Positions 46,082 through 54,874 of a stretch of DNA of 64,000 nt are shown here, piece by piece. The position numbers and the translations under genes are program-made. A model generated the notes under the pieces. The model ran no database searches, had not been told where the DNA came from, and worked only from the letters and a program-made list of their open reading frames with translations. The stretch's first letter is position 1. Every line of letters starts with the position of its first letter. The DNA is from Oscillospiraceae bacterium (GTDB lineage: Bacteria > Bacillota > Clostridia > Oscillospirales > Acutalibacteraceae). Where the stretch lies: NCBI GenBank assembly GCA_012520505.1, contig JAAYOC010000018.1:1-64000 (forward strand), given 5' to 3'.

Positions 46082-47038
46082 ATGAAAGCTCGTGACGCAA
46101 GATTGCATTATTTCATTTGTTACATTCTTGCCTTTGTTGCAGTTTTCACTAGCTCAGCTATTTTTAGTACAGTGTTTGCTTCGCCATTTATTATTGCAAA
46201 GGCAAGAGAATTTATGGAAAAAGCAAGAGCAAATCGCAAGGAAAATCTTCCGGCAATAAAAGCGGCAAAAGCAAAAGCAGATGCTTTGAAAAAAGAAAAA
46301 GCCCAACTTGAAAAAGATAAGAAAGCTCTTGAAAAGAAAAAACTTAATGCTAGGAAAGTACAGGCAAAGAAAATTTATGAAGAGCGTAAGAAAAAAGGGT
46401 ATGAGGCAACTGCAGGACTTGTAGCTGCTGAAGCAAGAGCAGCAATAGTAGCAGAAGCTTCAATGACACTGGATGATGTAAAAAAACCAAAGAAAGCTCC
46501 AAAATTAAGAGTGGACACTCCTGTTTTAGAGCAACCGGCTTCTATTGAAGAAGCAGTTCCAATTGCATTTGATTCCGTTTTAGAGCAACCGGCTCCTATT
46601 GAAGAAGCAGTTCCAATTGCATTTGATTCCGTTTTAGAGCAACCGGCTCCTATTGAAGAAACAGTGACTTCAACAGTGTTTTTCCCTGAGGTTGCAGAAC
46701 CGGAAGCAGAGCCGATGGTAGAATCAATTATAGAGCCTGAAGTAGAAAAAAATTCAGTTTCCACATCAGCTCCAATTGCATTTGATTCTATTTTAGAACA
46801 ACCTGCACCTGTTGAAGAAACAGTGACTTCAACAGTGTTTTTTCCTGAGGTAGCAAAACCGGTAGCAGAAAAGCCAATTGCAGAGCAAGAACTTCCAATT
46901 GCGGAAGAAACGTCAGTTGAAGAACAAGCTATACCGGTTACAGAACCGTTAGCTCCGGTTGAGGGATTGTCGGCGGAACCTGTAAAAGAAGCTGATTTTA
47001 TAGCAACTGAAAGTTTGTTTAGAGGAATTACTTTTTAG
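46082..47038 (+). CDS. membrane-anchored coiled-coil and acidic repeat protein, 318 aa
   Basis: Residues 8-36 are a hydrophobic anchor or signal. Residues 40-120 are a Lys/Ala/Glu-rich coiled coil (KAAKAKADALKKEKAQ, EKDKKALEKKK). From residue 145 there are 18-residue repeats of the type LEQPAPIEEAVPIAFDSV, and a second repeated block TVTSTVFFPEVA. The end is Glu/Pro-rich. RBS GAGAGGGG lies eight bases before ATG 46082. No family was recognised. The plan (anchor, then Pro/Glu repeats) is the same as in the 9642 protein, though the repeats differ, suggesting a surface or envelope-spanning spacer role. This is inference. Confidence 0.75.
   Translation: MKARDARLHYFICYILAFVAVFTSSAIFSTVFASPFIIAKAREFMEKARANRKENLPAIKAAKAKADALKKEKAQLEKDKKALEKKKLNARKVQAKKIYEERKKKGYEATAGLVAAEARAAIVAEASMTLDDVKKPKKAPKLRVDTPVLEQPASIEEAVPIAFDSVLEQPAPIEEAVPIAFDSVLEQPAPIEETVTSTVFFPEVAEPEAEPMVESIIEPEVEKNSVSTSAPIAFDSILEQPAPVEETVTSTVFFPEVAKPVAEKPIAEQELPIAEETSVEEQAIPVTEPLAPVEGLSAEPVKEADFIATESLFRGITF
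46523..46860 (+). repeat. 54-nt coding tandem repeat
   Basis: Three adjacent copies start at 46523, 46577 and 46631 (GTTTTAGAGCAACCGGCTYC onwards), and a diverged fourth starts near 46789. Copies 1-3 differ at only a few bases. Confidence 0.9.
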
Positions 47039-47091
47039 AATAGGTCTTGACTCAAAGATTTTTTTGTGGCAAAATTAATGTATAAATTGAA

Positions 47092-47264
47092 TAATTTCTC
47101 CGAGTCATTCGCCTAAAGCATTGCCATGGCGTATGTCCGATGGGTTCGAGGGAAACCGACAGCCTTCCGTTTTGAAAAGGAGTATAACTTAAATTACAAC
47201 CGCTTGTTATGGTGTGGTGTAAGAGAGGCTTCTTTTCATGTGGAAAGAAGCTTCTTAGTTTTTT
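47092..47264 (+). ncRNA. unassigned structured RNA with its own terminator
   Basis: The 410 bases between 47039 and 47458 hold no convincing gene. TATAAA at 47081 could be a -10 box. The sequence from 47092 contains several possible helices (CTCC/GGAG, GGTT/AACC, CTTA/TAAG) and ends in a hairpin GAGGCTTCTTT/AAAGAAGCTTC followed by TTAGTTTTTT (47225-47264). Its start ATTTCTCCGAGTCATTCGCC recalls 6S RNA, but the expected closing 3' strand was not found. Confidence 0.45.
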
Positions 47265-47344
47265 GGTCTTTTGCATTGTAGTCTCCCACAATGCTTTAGA
47301 TAGAAGTTGTATAACCACCACAACATAATACAATTTCACACTTA

Positions 47345-47381
47345 ACAGGAAATCCAAGTGACTATCACTTGGATTTCTGTT
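47345..47381. terminator. perfect hairpin before the 60-aa gene
   Basis: GAAATCCAAGTGA and TCACTTGGATTTC around CTA. It is preceded by a GCATTGT/ACAATGC hairpin at 47273-47293. No transcript is clearly assigned to it. Confidence 0.5.
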
Positions 47382-47386
47382 ATTTA

Positions 47387-47415
47387 TTGACAAGTGTAAA
47401 ACCTTGTGTTAAGAT
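47387..47415 (+). promoter_or_regulatory. promoter of the 60-aa membrane protein gene
   Basis: TTGACA (47387-47392), 17 bases, TAAGAT (47410-47415). Confidence 0.7.
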
Positions 47416-47458
47416 TTTTTTGGTAGCTATTGTGGTGTGAAAAAGGGAGAGAGTTAGT

Positions 47459-47641
47459 ATGGATTTAATCAAAAAGATTTTTAAGATTATTTCAAAAATA
47501 GTTTCATTAGCTTTATTTGCAGTTTTAGGCTATCTTATATATGCGATGAACCCATGGAATATGCCGGCAATTTTTAAACGTAATTATCCGGAGTGGTTTG
47601 AGGCACATCCATTTATTTCAAGTCTTATTAGCATAGATTAA
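47459..47641 (+). CDS. small membrane protein, 60 aa
   Basis: No family recognised. One hydrophobic helix (residues 10-30, IISKIVSLALFAVLGYLIYA) follows a Lys-rich start; the rest is polar with Trp and Pro (NPWNMPAIFKRNYPEWFEAHP). It has a good promoter, GGGAGAG before the ATG and its own terminator, so it is likely real. Monocistronic. Confidence 0.65.
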   Translation: MDLIKKIFKIISKIVSLALFAVLGYLIYAMNPWNMPAIFKRNYPEWFEAHPFISSLISID

Positions 47642-47692
47642 GAGTTTTGATAAAGACTATGTAATGTTAAAAGATTAATGTCAAAAGATAAA

Positions 47693-47730
47693 AAGAGCAC
47701 CATATTTCTGGTGCTCTTAGTTATATTTTT
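47693..47730 (+). terminator. terminator of the 60-aa gene
   Basis: AAGAGCACCA and TGGTGCTCTT around TATTTC, followed by AGTTATATTTTT. Confidence 0.85.
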
Positions 47731-47732
47731 CC

Positions 47733-47761
47733 TTGCAATTTTAATTACACTCAATTATAAT
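47733..47761 (+). promoter_or_regulatory. promoter of tRNA-fMet
   Basis: TTGCAA (47733-47738), 17 bases, TATAAT (47756-47761), starting right after the previous terminator. Confidence 0.8.
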
Positions 47762-47773
47762 GTACTAGCACAC

Positions 47774-47849
<76 letters not shown>

Positions 47850-47853
47850 CAAG

Positions 47854-47896
47854 AAAAGACTTTAAGTACGCATTTGCGTATTTAGAGTCTTTTTTA
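47854..47896 (+). terminator. terminator of tRNA-fMet
   Basis: AAAAGACTTTAAGTACGC pairs with GCGTATTTAGAGTCTTTT around ATTT; a T-run follows. Confidence 0.85.
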
Positions 47897-48009
47897 TTTG
47901 TAGCAACCAAAATGATTTTAACAATCTTGTAAAAAACATAGAAATATGTAAAATTCTATGTTAAAGTTAGAGTACGCATATTAGAAAAAATGATTTTAAG
48001 GAGACTGCC

Positions 48010-48210
48010 ATGAGTAAGTTTGTTGCTAAATTAGAAAACTTTTTTTGTTTTAAAAATAACGAGAGTTCAGAGATACAGGTTGAACGTAGAAAATCTTTAT
48101 TAAAGGGTGCAATTATATTTGATGTAGCTTTTATCATAGGATTTATGTTAGGCTATTGGGGCAATGAGCATTTTTCAAGGAGTGAAGATTGTAAAAACGT
48201 TTTAAAATAA
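48010..48210 (+). CDS. small membrane protein, 66 aa
   Basis: Unknown family. A soluble charged half (KLENFFCFKNNESSEIQVERRK) precedes one hydrophobic helix (residues 32-50, GAIIFDVAFIIGFMLGYWG) and a short polar tail. AAGGAG lies about eight bases before the ATG, and a terminator at 48266 ends the transcript. Confidence 0.6.
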   Translation: MSKFVAKLENFFCFKNNESSEIQVERRKSLLKGAIIFDVAFIIGFMLGYWGNEHFSRSEDCKNVLK

Positions 48211-48265
48211 ATTTAGTGAAAGCAAAAAGCATAAGAAAAGGTCTAATGTGTTATAAAATACTAAA

Positions 48266-48312
48266 AACAACCCATATGCGTTTTTTACATACAGGTTGTT
48301 TTTATTTTTATT
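48266..48312 (+). terminator. terminator after the 66-aa gene
   Basis: AAACAACC and GGTTGTTT with inner TATG/CATA, followed by a T-rich run on the plus strand. Confidence 0.8.
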
Positions 48313-48346
48313 TGTGAATATCTACATCGCAAAAGAAATAAAGAAA

Positions 48347-49686
48347 TCAGGTGTATATCGTTATTTGGTTTCTTCCATTTTCTTTTGACCTGTAAAGTGC
48401 TTCATCCGCTTCCTTGTAGAGGACGTCAAAGCTTTTGTTTTTACTAAAGAAAGTTACTCCAATACTAGTACTTATGGTTACTGTTCCATCTGCACTTTCA
48501 ACCTCTTTTTCCAATCGCGAGCGAATATTTTCAAGTTTTTTTCTACAAATCTAGAGTCGTTTTCGAATGGAAGATAAAGCATAAATTCATCTCCACCAAG
48601 TCGGGCTACTACGTCTGTACTTCGGACTGAGCTTTTAAGTATTGACGCGGTGGACACGAGAACTTCATCTCCGGTTTGATGTCCTAAGACATCGTTAACG
48701 GTTTTGAAATGATCTAAATCCATCATTACAAAGACTCCATTTTTGTATAAATTACTTTTTATTAACGAATTTATTGCATAAGTACCGCCTGCGCGATTAT
48801 ATACTCCTGTTAGTGCATCAATCCTTGATTTTTTAAGTAATTCTTGTTTAGTAGTGAAGGTGCGTCCAGCAAAGAGACCTATAGATATAGATGCGACAAT
48901 AGCGATTAATATTTTAAACAGAATTTCATAATTGTTAAACCAACCGGATTGTGGAACTATAGATAATCTAAAATTCATATTAGCAACAGAAAAATCAGAC
49001 CATATAAATTCATCACGATCAGTAAGTCTTTGAGAATAAATTTCAATATAATTGTCACTATTTGGTAGTTTTTTCTCTAAAACAAAATCAAAATCAAAAT
49101 CTTTAAATAAAATATTTACGTTTTTAGATATTATTCCCGGAAAGTCCATAGTTATAGATGCTAAACCATGGTATTTAGGTCCGGTTTCTTCGTTAGGAAG
49201 TTCAATTGCAAGTCTTGCAGAAAAAGCTTCGCCACCTTGTTTTAATTCATACGGTCCCGTAAGAATGATATCGCCGGAATCAATTGCTAGTTTAGCATCT
49301 TCACAACTTTTATTATCAGCACACAGTAAGTCTAATCCTATAACGGATTCGTTGCCTTCCAAGGGATAGACATATTTTACTATAGAATCGGGAGCATATA
49401 AGACATTACGAATATTTGGATTTTTTAGTATTCTTTCACTTATTACTTGTGGGTCTACAGTTTTACCTTCAGAGCCTATTATTAGAGCCCTAAGTTCATA
49501 AACAAAATTTATGTTTACTAAAAATTCATTTTGTATGGAAGCAATCTGATTATCCAGGATGTAACGCGCTTCCAGCATACGAACATCTGCAGCATCAAAG
49601 ATTGAGTTAACGGTTAATAAAGAGCTGATTAATAGTCCGATAAGGGTTGTTATAATTACTACTCTATTTTTTTCGCTTTTCCACAT
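48347..49686 (-). pseudogene. CHASE-GGDEF diguanylate cyclase, frameshifted near its 3' end
   Basis: ATG 49686 opens a protein with an N-terminal TM, a CHASE-like extracellular sensor (residues 30-220), a second TM (about 245-265) and a GGDEF domain (DALTGVYNRAGG, RSTD I-site, RLGGDEF). The frame goes astray at an A7 tract (plus-strand T7 at 48536-48542) and ends at 48478. Adding one A gives the normal end of the domain: KKLENIRSRLEKEVES, then STSIGVTFF and KEADEALYRSKENGRNQI, stop at 48347. The shortened product keeps the active site but loses the last helices. It is either a real indel, phase variation or a sequencing error. Confidence 0.85.
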
Positions 49687-49915
49687 ATTGATAACCTCTT
49701 TTTATTTTTTGTCAAATGCTTTTATTGTGTGCAAAGAAACTCGCCGACAAAATTTATATAAAAATTGCTCATAGTTAAATATTACAATAAAATTTGACAT
49801 TGTCAAAAAAATTGTTTTTATTTATAACGGCGCGGAAAATGTTCATTTTAATTTATGGTTTTGAGTTAAAAAAATTGATTTATGTGAGCTATACACTTTT
49901 TAAAGCGCAAATTAA

Positions 49916-49950
49916 AAAACAACCGAGTTTTCTCGGTTGTTTTCTTTTTA
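49916..49950. terminator. orphan hairpin terminator in the 49.7-50.2 kb gap
   Basis: AACAACCGA and TCGGTTGTT around GTTTTC, with T-runs on both strands. No protein gene ends here; the region 49690-50000 is otherwise AT-rich without a convincing ORF. TTGACA at 49794 could start a small plus-strand RNA ending here. Confidence 0.65.
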
Positions 49951-50005
49951 GATAGAATTATCAAAAACAACAAAAAAAGAGGAAGATTTTAGGCTTGTAA
50001 TTCAA

Positions 50006-50034
50006 TTGACTTTTACTATATAGAGTGTTAGAAT
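50006..50034 (+). promoter_or_regulatory. promoter of the xpt leader
   Basis: TTGACT (50006-50011), 17 bases, TAGAAT (50029-50034). The transcript would start near 50041, about 28 bases before the aptamer. Confidence 0.75.
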
Positions 50035-50068
50035 TTTTATGTAAACAAAATATGTTGTATTTTATCGA

Positions 50069-50140
50069 AACAAGTATAATTTTGGATAGTGGCCCAAAAG
50101 TTTCTACCGTAACGCCTGATTTAAGTTACGACTACTTGGT
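50069..50140 (+). promoter_or_regulatory. purine (guanine-type) riboswitch aptamer
   Basis: P1 pairs CAAGTA with TACTTG; P2 is TTTGG/CCCAAA with loop ATAGTGG; the invariant joining segment GTTTCTACC follows; P3 pairs GTAAC with GTTAC; then GACTA. The C in GACTA (position 74 of the xpt numbering) marks guanine/hypoxanthine rather than adenine specificity. It lies directly before a terminator and xpt, so ligand binding should reduce expression. Confidence 0.88.
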
Positions 50141-50167
50141 TTTTATACCTATTTAGTTGATTTTTCA

Positions 50168-50196
50168 GGCAGACCATATGAGTCTGCTCTTTTTTA
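50168..50196 (+). terminator. riboswitch-controlled terminator
   Basis: GCAGAC and GTCTGC around CATATGA, followed by TCTTTTTT. Expression platform of the purine riboswitch. Confidence 0.85.
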
Positions 50197-50226
50197 TTTG
50201 AGTCAACTTTTAGTGGGGGTTAAATT

Positions 50227-50808
50227 GTGAAGGCTCTTGAAGAAAAAATTTTAAAAGAAGGAAAAGTGTATCCGGGAAATATCTTAAAAGTCGGTTCATT
50301 TCTTAATCATCAAATAGATGTAGCCTTTGCAAATGAAATGGGTAAAGAATTTTATAGACTCTTTAAAGACGAGGGAATAAATAAAATTTTAACGATTGAA
50401 GCTTCCGGAATTGGAATAGCATGCATTGTTGCTCAATATTTTAATTGTAATGTTGTATTTGCAAAAAAAACAAAGACTAAAAATATTGATGATGAAAATG
50501 TATATACTTGTTCTATAACTTCTTTTACTCGTGGTACGACCTATGAGATTATGGTTGAAAAAACTTATATAAACTCTAATGACAAGATTCTAATAATTGA
50601 TGATTTTCTTGCAAAAGGCGAAGCACTTAATGGGCTTGTATCAATCGCGCAGCAGGCAGGAGCAAAGGTTAAAGGTTGTGGAATTGTAATTGAAAAAGTA
50701 TATCAGGATGGCGGAAAGCGTATAAGAGATATGGGTATTCGTGTGGAATCTCTCGCCAGAGTTGCATCAATGGATGGAGACAATGGTACAATTATCTTTT
50801 GCGATTGA
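50227..50808 (+). CDS. xpt: xanthine phosphoribosyltransferase
   Basis: Converts xanthine and PRPP to XMP in purine salvage. 193 aa; PRPP-binding loop ILIIDDFLAKGEALNGL, and EASGIGIACIVAQ and VVFAKKTKT as in Xpt. GTG 50227 has GGGGG seven bases upstream. It is behind the guanine-type riboswitch; the BMP transporter genes follow with no terminator between 50808 and 50953, so they may share control. Confidence 0.95.
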   Translation: MKALEEKILKEGKVYPGNILKVGSFLNHQIDVAFANEMGKEFYRLFKDEGINKILTIEASGIGIACIVAQYFNCNVVFAKKTKTKNIDDENVYTCSITSFTRGTTYEIMVEKTYINSNDKILIIDDFLAKGEALNGLVSIAQQAGAKVKGCGIVIEKVYQDGGKRIRDMGIRVESLARVASMDGDNGTIIFCD

Positions 50809-50952
50809 GGTCGATTTTGAAATTAATTAAAAATTAGTATTAACGTATGGAATGACGAGTAAATTGAAGAATATGAGAATATGGTGGTTATAAGAGTAAA
50901 TCTCTTTTAATAAAATAAACAAAATAAAGAAAAAGTGGAGGATGTGTACAAA

Positions 50953-52158
50953 ATGAAAAGACTAATATCATTAGTTCTTGCTCTTACCATGGTTTTAACT
51001 TTTGCAGCTTGCAAAAAGGATCCAACTCAAAACGGTGGTAAAGATGATGAAAAGATGAAGGTTGGACTTATTTGCCTTCATGACGAAAATTCAACATACG
51101 ACAAAAACTTTATTGATGCTTTTAAAGTAGCTTGCGCAGAAGCAGATGTTGAAGCTGTAATTGTTACAAATAAAGCAGAAAGCGGCGAATGTAAAGAAGC
51201 TGCTCTTGACCTTGTAGATCAGGGTTGTACACTTATTTTTGCAGACAGTTTTGGTCATGAACCATATATGCTTGAAGCAGCAAAAGAGTGTCCTGATGTT
51301 CATTTTTGTCATGCGACAGGTACAAATGCTCATACAGCAAACCAGCCAAATTTCCACAATGCGTTTGCGGCAATCTATGAAGGTCGTTATCTAGCCGGTA
51401 TTGCAGCAGGTATGAAGCTTAATGAAATGATTGAAGCTGGTAAGTTTAAGGCTTCAGAAGCTAAGATGGGTTATGTTGGTGCATATACATATGCAGAAGT
51501 TATTTCCGGTTACACATCTTTCTATCTTGGTGCTAAATCAGTTTGTCCTACAGTAACTATGGAAGTTAAGTTCACTGGGTCATGGTATAATGAAACCCTT
51601 GAGAAGGAAGTAGCACAAGCACTTATCGGACGTGGTTGTAAGCTTATTTCACAGCATGCTGACTCAATGGGTGCTCCAACAGCTTGTGAAGATGCAGGTG
51701 TTCCAAATGTTTCATACAACGGTTCAACACTTACAGCTTGCCCTAATACATTTATCGTTTCCTCAAGAATCGATTGGGCTCCATATTACTTATACTGCAT
51801 CAATGCTCTTAAGAATGGTGAAAAAATTGATACTGACTGGACAGGTACTCTTGAAACAGGTTCTGTAGTTCTTACAGAAATCAATGAAAAAGTTGCTGCA
51901 AAAGGCACAGTTGAAAAGATTGATGCTGTTAAAGCTGACCTTAAGGCTGGTAAAATTCATGTATTTGCTACAGATGCATTCACAGTTAAAGGCAAGAAAC
52001 TTACTTCTTACATGGCTGATATAGATTCAGATCCTAACTATACTCCGGATACAGAAGTAATTAAAGATGGTTACTTCCAAGAATCAGTATATCGCTCAGC
52101 TCCTGCATTTGATCTCCAAATTGATGGAATTACATTTGTAGGCGATCCAAAATTCTAA
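50953..52158 (+). CDS. BMP-family nucleoside-binding lipoprotein
   Basis: Predicted extracellular receptor for purine nucleosides (basic membrane protein family). 401 aa; signal with lipobox FAAC (Cys about residue 19). Family stretches: KVGLICLHDENSTYDKNF, AALDLVDQGCTLIFADSFGHEP, YEGRYLAGIAAGMKL and KMGYVGAYTYAEVISGYTSF. GGAGGA ends about ten bases before ATG 50953. The following ATPase and two permeases make up the transporter. Confidence 0.93.
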   Translation: MKRLISLVLALTMVLTFAACKKDPTQNGGKDDEKMKVGLICLHDENSTYDKNFIDAFKVACAEADVEAVIVTNKAESGECKEAALDLVDQGCTLIFADSFGHEPYMLEAAKECPDVHFCHATGTNAHTANQPNFHNAFAAIYEGRYLAGIAAGMKLNEMIEAGKFKASEAKMGYVGAYTYAEVISGYTSFYLGAKSVCPTVTMEVKFTGSWYNETLEKEVAQALIGRGCKLISQHADSMGAPTACEDAGVPNVSYNGSTLTACPNTFIVSSRIDWAPYYLYCINALKNGEKIDTDWTGTLETGSVVLTEINEKVAAKGTVEKIDAVKADLKAGKIHVFATDAFTVKGKKLTSYMADIDSDPNYTPDTEVIKDGYFQESVYRSAPAFDLQIDGITFVGDPKF

Positions 52159-52182
52159 AAATATTACTTGATAAACCTAAAA

Positions 52183-52210
52183 AGGCGGGGCGTCTTAAAA
52201 CGCTCCGCCT
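52183..52210 (+). other. intra-operon hairpin after the BMP lipoprotein gene
   Basis: AGGCGGGGCGT and ACGCTCCGCCT around CTTAA; no T-run. Such hairpins often stabilise the abundant receptor mRNA or act as partial terminators. Confidence 0.6.
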
Positions 52211-52238
52211 ACAATGCTTTTAATTAGGGGGAAAAACC

Positions 52239-53798
52239 GTGGCTGAAGTTCCTGCTATTGAACTTATAAATATAACAAAAACCTTCGGTGAAGTGGTGGC
52301 AAACAAGGATATTTGTTTGACGGTTAACCGTGGGGAAATCCTTTCAATCCTCGGTGAAAACGGATCCGGTAAAACTACTCTTATGAATATGATTTCAGGG
52401 ATTTATTATCCGGATTACGGTGAAATTAAAATTGATGGTAAAGCAGTTGAAATACGCTCGCCAAAGGATGCTTTTAAACACAAGATTGGTATGATACATC
52501 AACATTTTAAACTTGTTGATGTTTTTTCGGCGGCTGAAAATATTGTGTTAGGGCTTAAAGAAGAGGGACGTTTTAGTCTTGCAAAATCAATTACGAAAAT
52601 AGAAGCCATAGCAAGTTTATATGGTTTTGAAATAGATCCAAAAAAGAAAATTTATGATATGTCTGTATCGGAAAAGCAGGCAGTTGAAATCATAAAGGTT
52701 CTTTATCGTGGCGCTGACATTTTAATTCTTGATGAGCCTACTGCCGTACTTACACCTCAGGAGACACAGCGCCTTTTTTCCATTCTTAGGCGAATGAAAA
52801 AAGATGGAAAAGCAATCATTATTATTACACATAAACTTCATGAAGTTGTGGCTATCTCCGATCGGGTTTCTGTTTTGAGAAAGGGTGAGTATGTAGGTAC
52901 TCTTAAAACAAAAGAAACGAATGAGTTGGAACTTACTGAGATGATGGTAGGTAAGAAAGTAGACCTTAATATTGAACGTAAAGAACCGGTTAATACAAAA
53001 GACAGACTTATAGTTGCAGGGCTTAGATATAAAAACAGAGAAGGTGTTAAGGTTCTTAGAAACGTGAGCTTTACAGCTAAAGCAGGAGAAATTCTCGGTA
53101 TTGCCGGTATTGCCGGTTCAGGTCAACGAGAATTACTTGAAGCGATTGCCGGACTTCGAAGGCTTGATTCCGGTGAAATCATTTATAATAATCCGAAAAC
53201 AGAATTACAAGAAGATCTTCGTAATAAGACTCCAATGGAAATTCGTGAACTTGGTGTACGACTTTCTTTTGTTCCGGAAGATAGACTTGGCATGGGTCTT
53301 GTCGGAAATATGGATATAATAGATAATATGATGCTTCGTTCCTATAGAAAGGGTAAGAGTGCTTTTCTTGAACGAAAAGCTCCAAAAGATTTAGCTGAAC
53401 AAATTATTGAAGAACTTGAAGTTGTAACTCCAAATGCCTCTACACCGGTAAGACGTCTTTCAGGCGGTAATGTTCAAAAAGTTTTAGTAGGTCGAGAAAT
53501 TGCTGCATCGCCAACAGTTTTGATGGCAGCTTATCCGGTTCGCGGGCTTGATATTAATTCGTCATATACAATCTACAATCTTCTTAACAAGCAGAAGGAA
53601 AACGGTGTGGCCGTAATTTTTGTAGGGGAAGATCTTGATGTGCTTGTTGAGTTATGTGATCGTATTGTGGTTTTATCTTCCGGTAAAGTTTCTGGAATTA
53701 TTGATGGACGTAATACAACAAAAGAAGAAATTGGTCTTCTTATGACAAAAGAGTTTACTGAAGATAAGAAAAAAAAGAAGGGAGGCACTAAAGAATGA
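52239..53798 (+). CDS. nucleoside ABC transporter ATP-binding protein (double ABC domain)
   Basis: 519 aa with two ABC modules as in NupA/YufO/RbsA-type proteins. First: Walker A GENGSGKTT, Walker B ILILDEPTAVL. Second: GIAGSGQRELLEAIAG (degenerate Walker A) and signature LSGGNVQKVLVGRE. The second Walker B reads VLMAAYPVRGLD, which lacks the acidic residues usual there, as expected for the non-catalytic second domain in this family. GTG 52239 has AGGGGG seven bases upstream. It overlaps the next permease by four bases. Confidence 0.93.
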   Translation: MAEVPAIELINITKTFGEVVANKDICLTVNRGEILSILGENGSGKTTLMNMISGIYYPDYGEIKIDGKAVEIRSPKDAFKHKIGMIHQHFKLVDVFSAAENIVLGLKEEGRFSLAKSITKIEAIASLYGFEIDPKKKIYDMSVSEKQAVEIIKVLYRGADILILDEPTAVLTPQETQRLFSILRRMKKDGKAIIIITHKLHEVVAISDRVSVLRKGEYVGTLKTKETNELELTEMMVGKKVDLNIERKEPVNTKDRLIVAGLRYKNREGVKVLRNVSFTAKAGEILGIAGIAGSGQRELLEAIAGLRRLDSGEIIYNNPKTELQEDLRNKTPMEIRELGVRLSFVPEDRLGMGLVGNMDIIDNMMLRSYRKGKSAFLERKAPKDLAEQIIEELEVVTPNASTPVRRLSGGNVQKVLVGREIAASPTVLMAAYPVRGLDINSSYTIYNLLNKQKENGVAVIFVGEDLDVLVELCDRIVVLSSGKVSGIIDGRNTTKEEIGLLMTKEFTEDKKKKKGGTKE

Positions 53799-54874
53799 GA
53801 TTTCATATAGTAAAACGAGACCAGTTGGTCTGGTGGAAATCTTGGGGTGTTAGAATCCTTTCTGTAATTGTAGGTCTTCTTGTAAGTGCACTAGTTACCG
53901 TTGTTCTCACAGGAGATAATCCTATCCAAGTATTTGCAACAATGGTTGATGGTGCATTTGGTACAGAACGTAGGCTTTGGACTTTAGGACAGGGGATTGC
54001 AATTCTTCTTTGTATATCTTTGGCAGTTACTCCGGCTTTCAAAATGCGGTTTTGGAATATTGGAGCAGAGGGGCAGGCATTGATGGGTGGTTTTGCTGCT
54101 GCAACATGTATGCTTTTTCTTGGTGATAAAATGCCAACAGGTATTCTTTTATGCGTGATTGCCGTATCTTCTATACTTGCCGGTGCAATCTGGGCTCTTA
54201 TACCGGCATATTTTAAAGCTCGTTTTGGTACAAATGAAACACTGTTTACACTTATGATGAACTATATTGCAATTCAAATTATTTCATTTTTTGTTTATAA
54301 GTGGTCTAACCCTGTAGGTTCAGGAAAAATTGGTGTCATTAATCCGGACACTCGTGCAGGTTGGTTTCCAATTATTGCCGGTAAAACATATCTTCTTAAT
54401 ATTTTGATAGTTGCAGTACTAACAATCGCAATGTTTATATACCTTAAATATTCAAAGCATGGATATGAGATTGCAGTAGTTGGTGAATCTGAAAATACAG
54501 CTAGATATATCGGTATTGACGTTAAAAGGGTAATATTAAGAACAATGTTCCTGTCGGGAGCTCTTTGTGGAATTACCGGGTTCCTTTTAGTTTGCGGTAC
54601 TGACCATACAATTACAAGGGAAACCATTGCGGGACGAGGATTCACAGCAATTATGGTATCTTGGCTGGCTAAGTTTAATCCAATTTTTATGATTATTACA
54701 TCTTTTCTTTTAGTTTTCTTTGAAAAAGGTGCAACACAAATTTCAACACAGTTTGGTCTTAATGATTCGTTTTCTGAAATTATAACAGGAATTATCATAT
54801 TCTTTATTATAGGTTCAGAATTTTTCTTAAACTATAAGCTTAAACGTGATGAGAAAAAGGGGGTTGCTAAATAA
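53795..54874 (+). CDS. nucleoside ABC transporter permease (YufP-like)
   Basis: 359 aa, 8-9 hydrophobic segments, BPD_transp_2 family. Family stretches: FWNIGAEGQALMGGFAA, NETLFTLMMNYIAIQ, VVGESENTARYIGID, and AGRGFTAIMVSWLAKFNP. Starts within the ATPase stop (ATGA) and overlaps the second permease by one base. Confidence 0.93.
   Translation: MRFHIVKRDQLVWWKSWGVRILSVIVGLLVSALVTVVLTGDNPIQVFATMVDGAFGTERRLWTLGQGIAILLCISLAVTPAFKMRFWNIGAEGQALMGGFAAATCMLFLGDKMPTGILLCVIAVSSILAGAIWALIPAYFKARFGTNETLFTLMMNYIAIQIISFFVYKWSNPVGSGKIGVINPDTRAGWFPIIAGKTYLLNILIVAVLTIAMFIYLKYSKHGYEIAVVGESENTARYIGIDVKRVILRTMFLSGALCGITGFLLVCGTDHTITRETIAGRGFTAIMVSWLAKFNPIFMIITSFLLVFFEKGATQISTQFGLNDSFSEIITGIIIFFIIGSEFFLNYKLKRDEKKGVAK

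Noticed and set aside
47052-47393. 113-codon minus-strand frame over the structured RNA region
   Set aside because: No RBS or protein-like pattern; it crosses three hairpins on the opposite strand.
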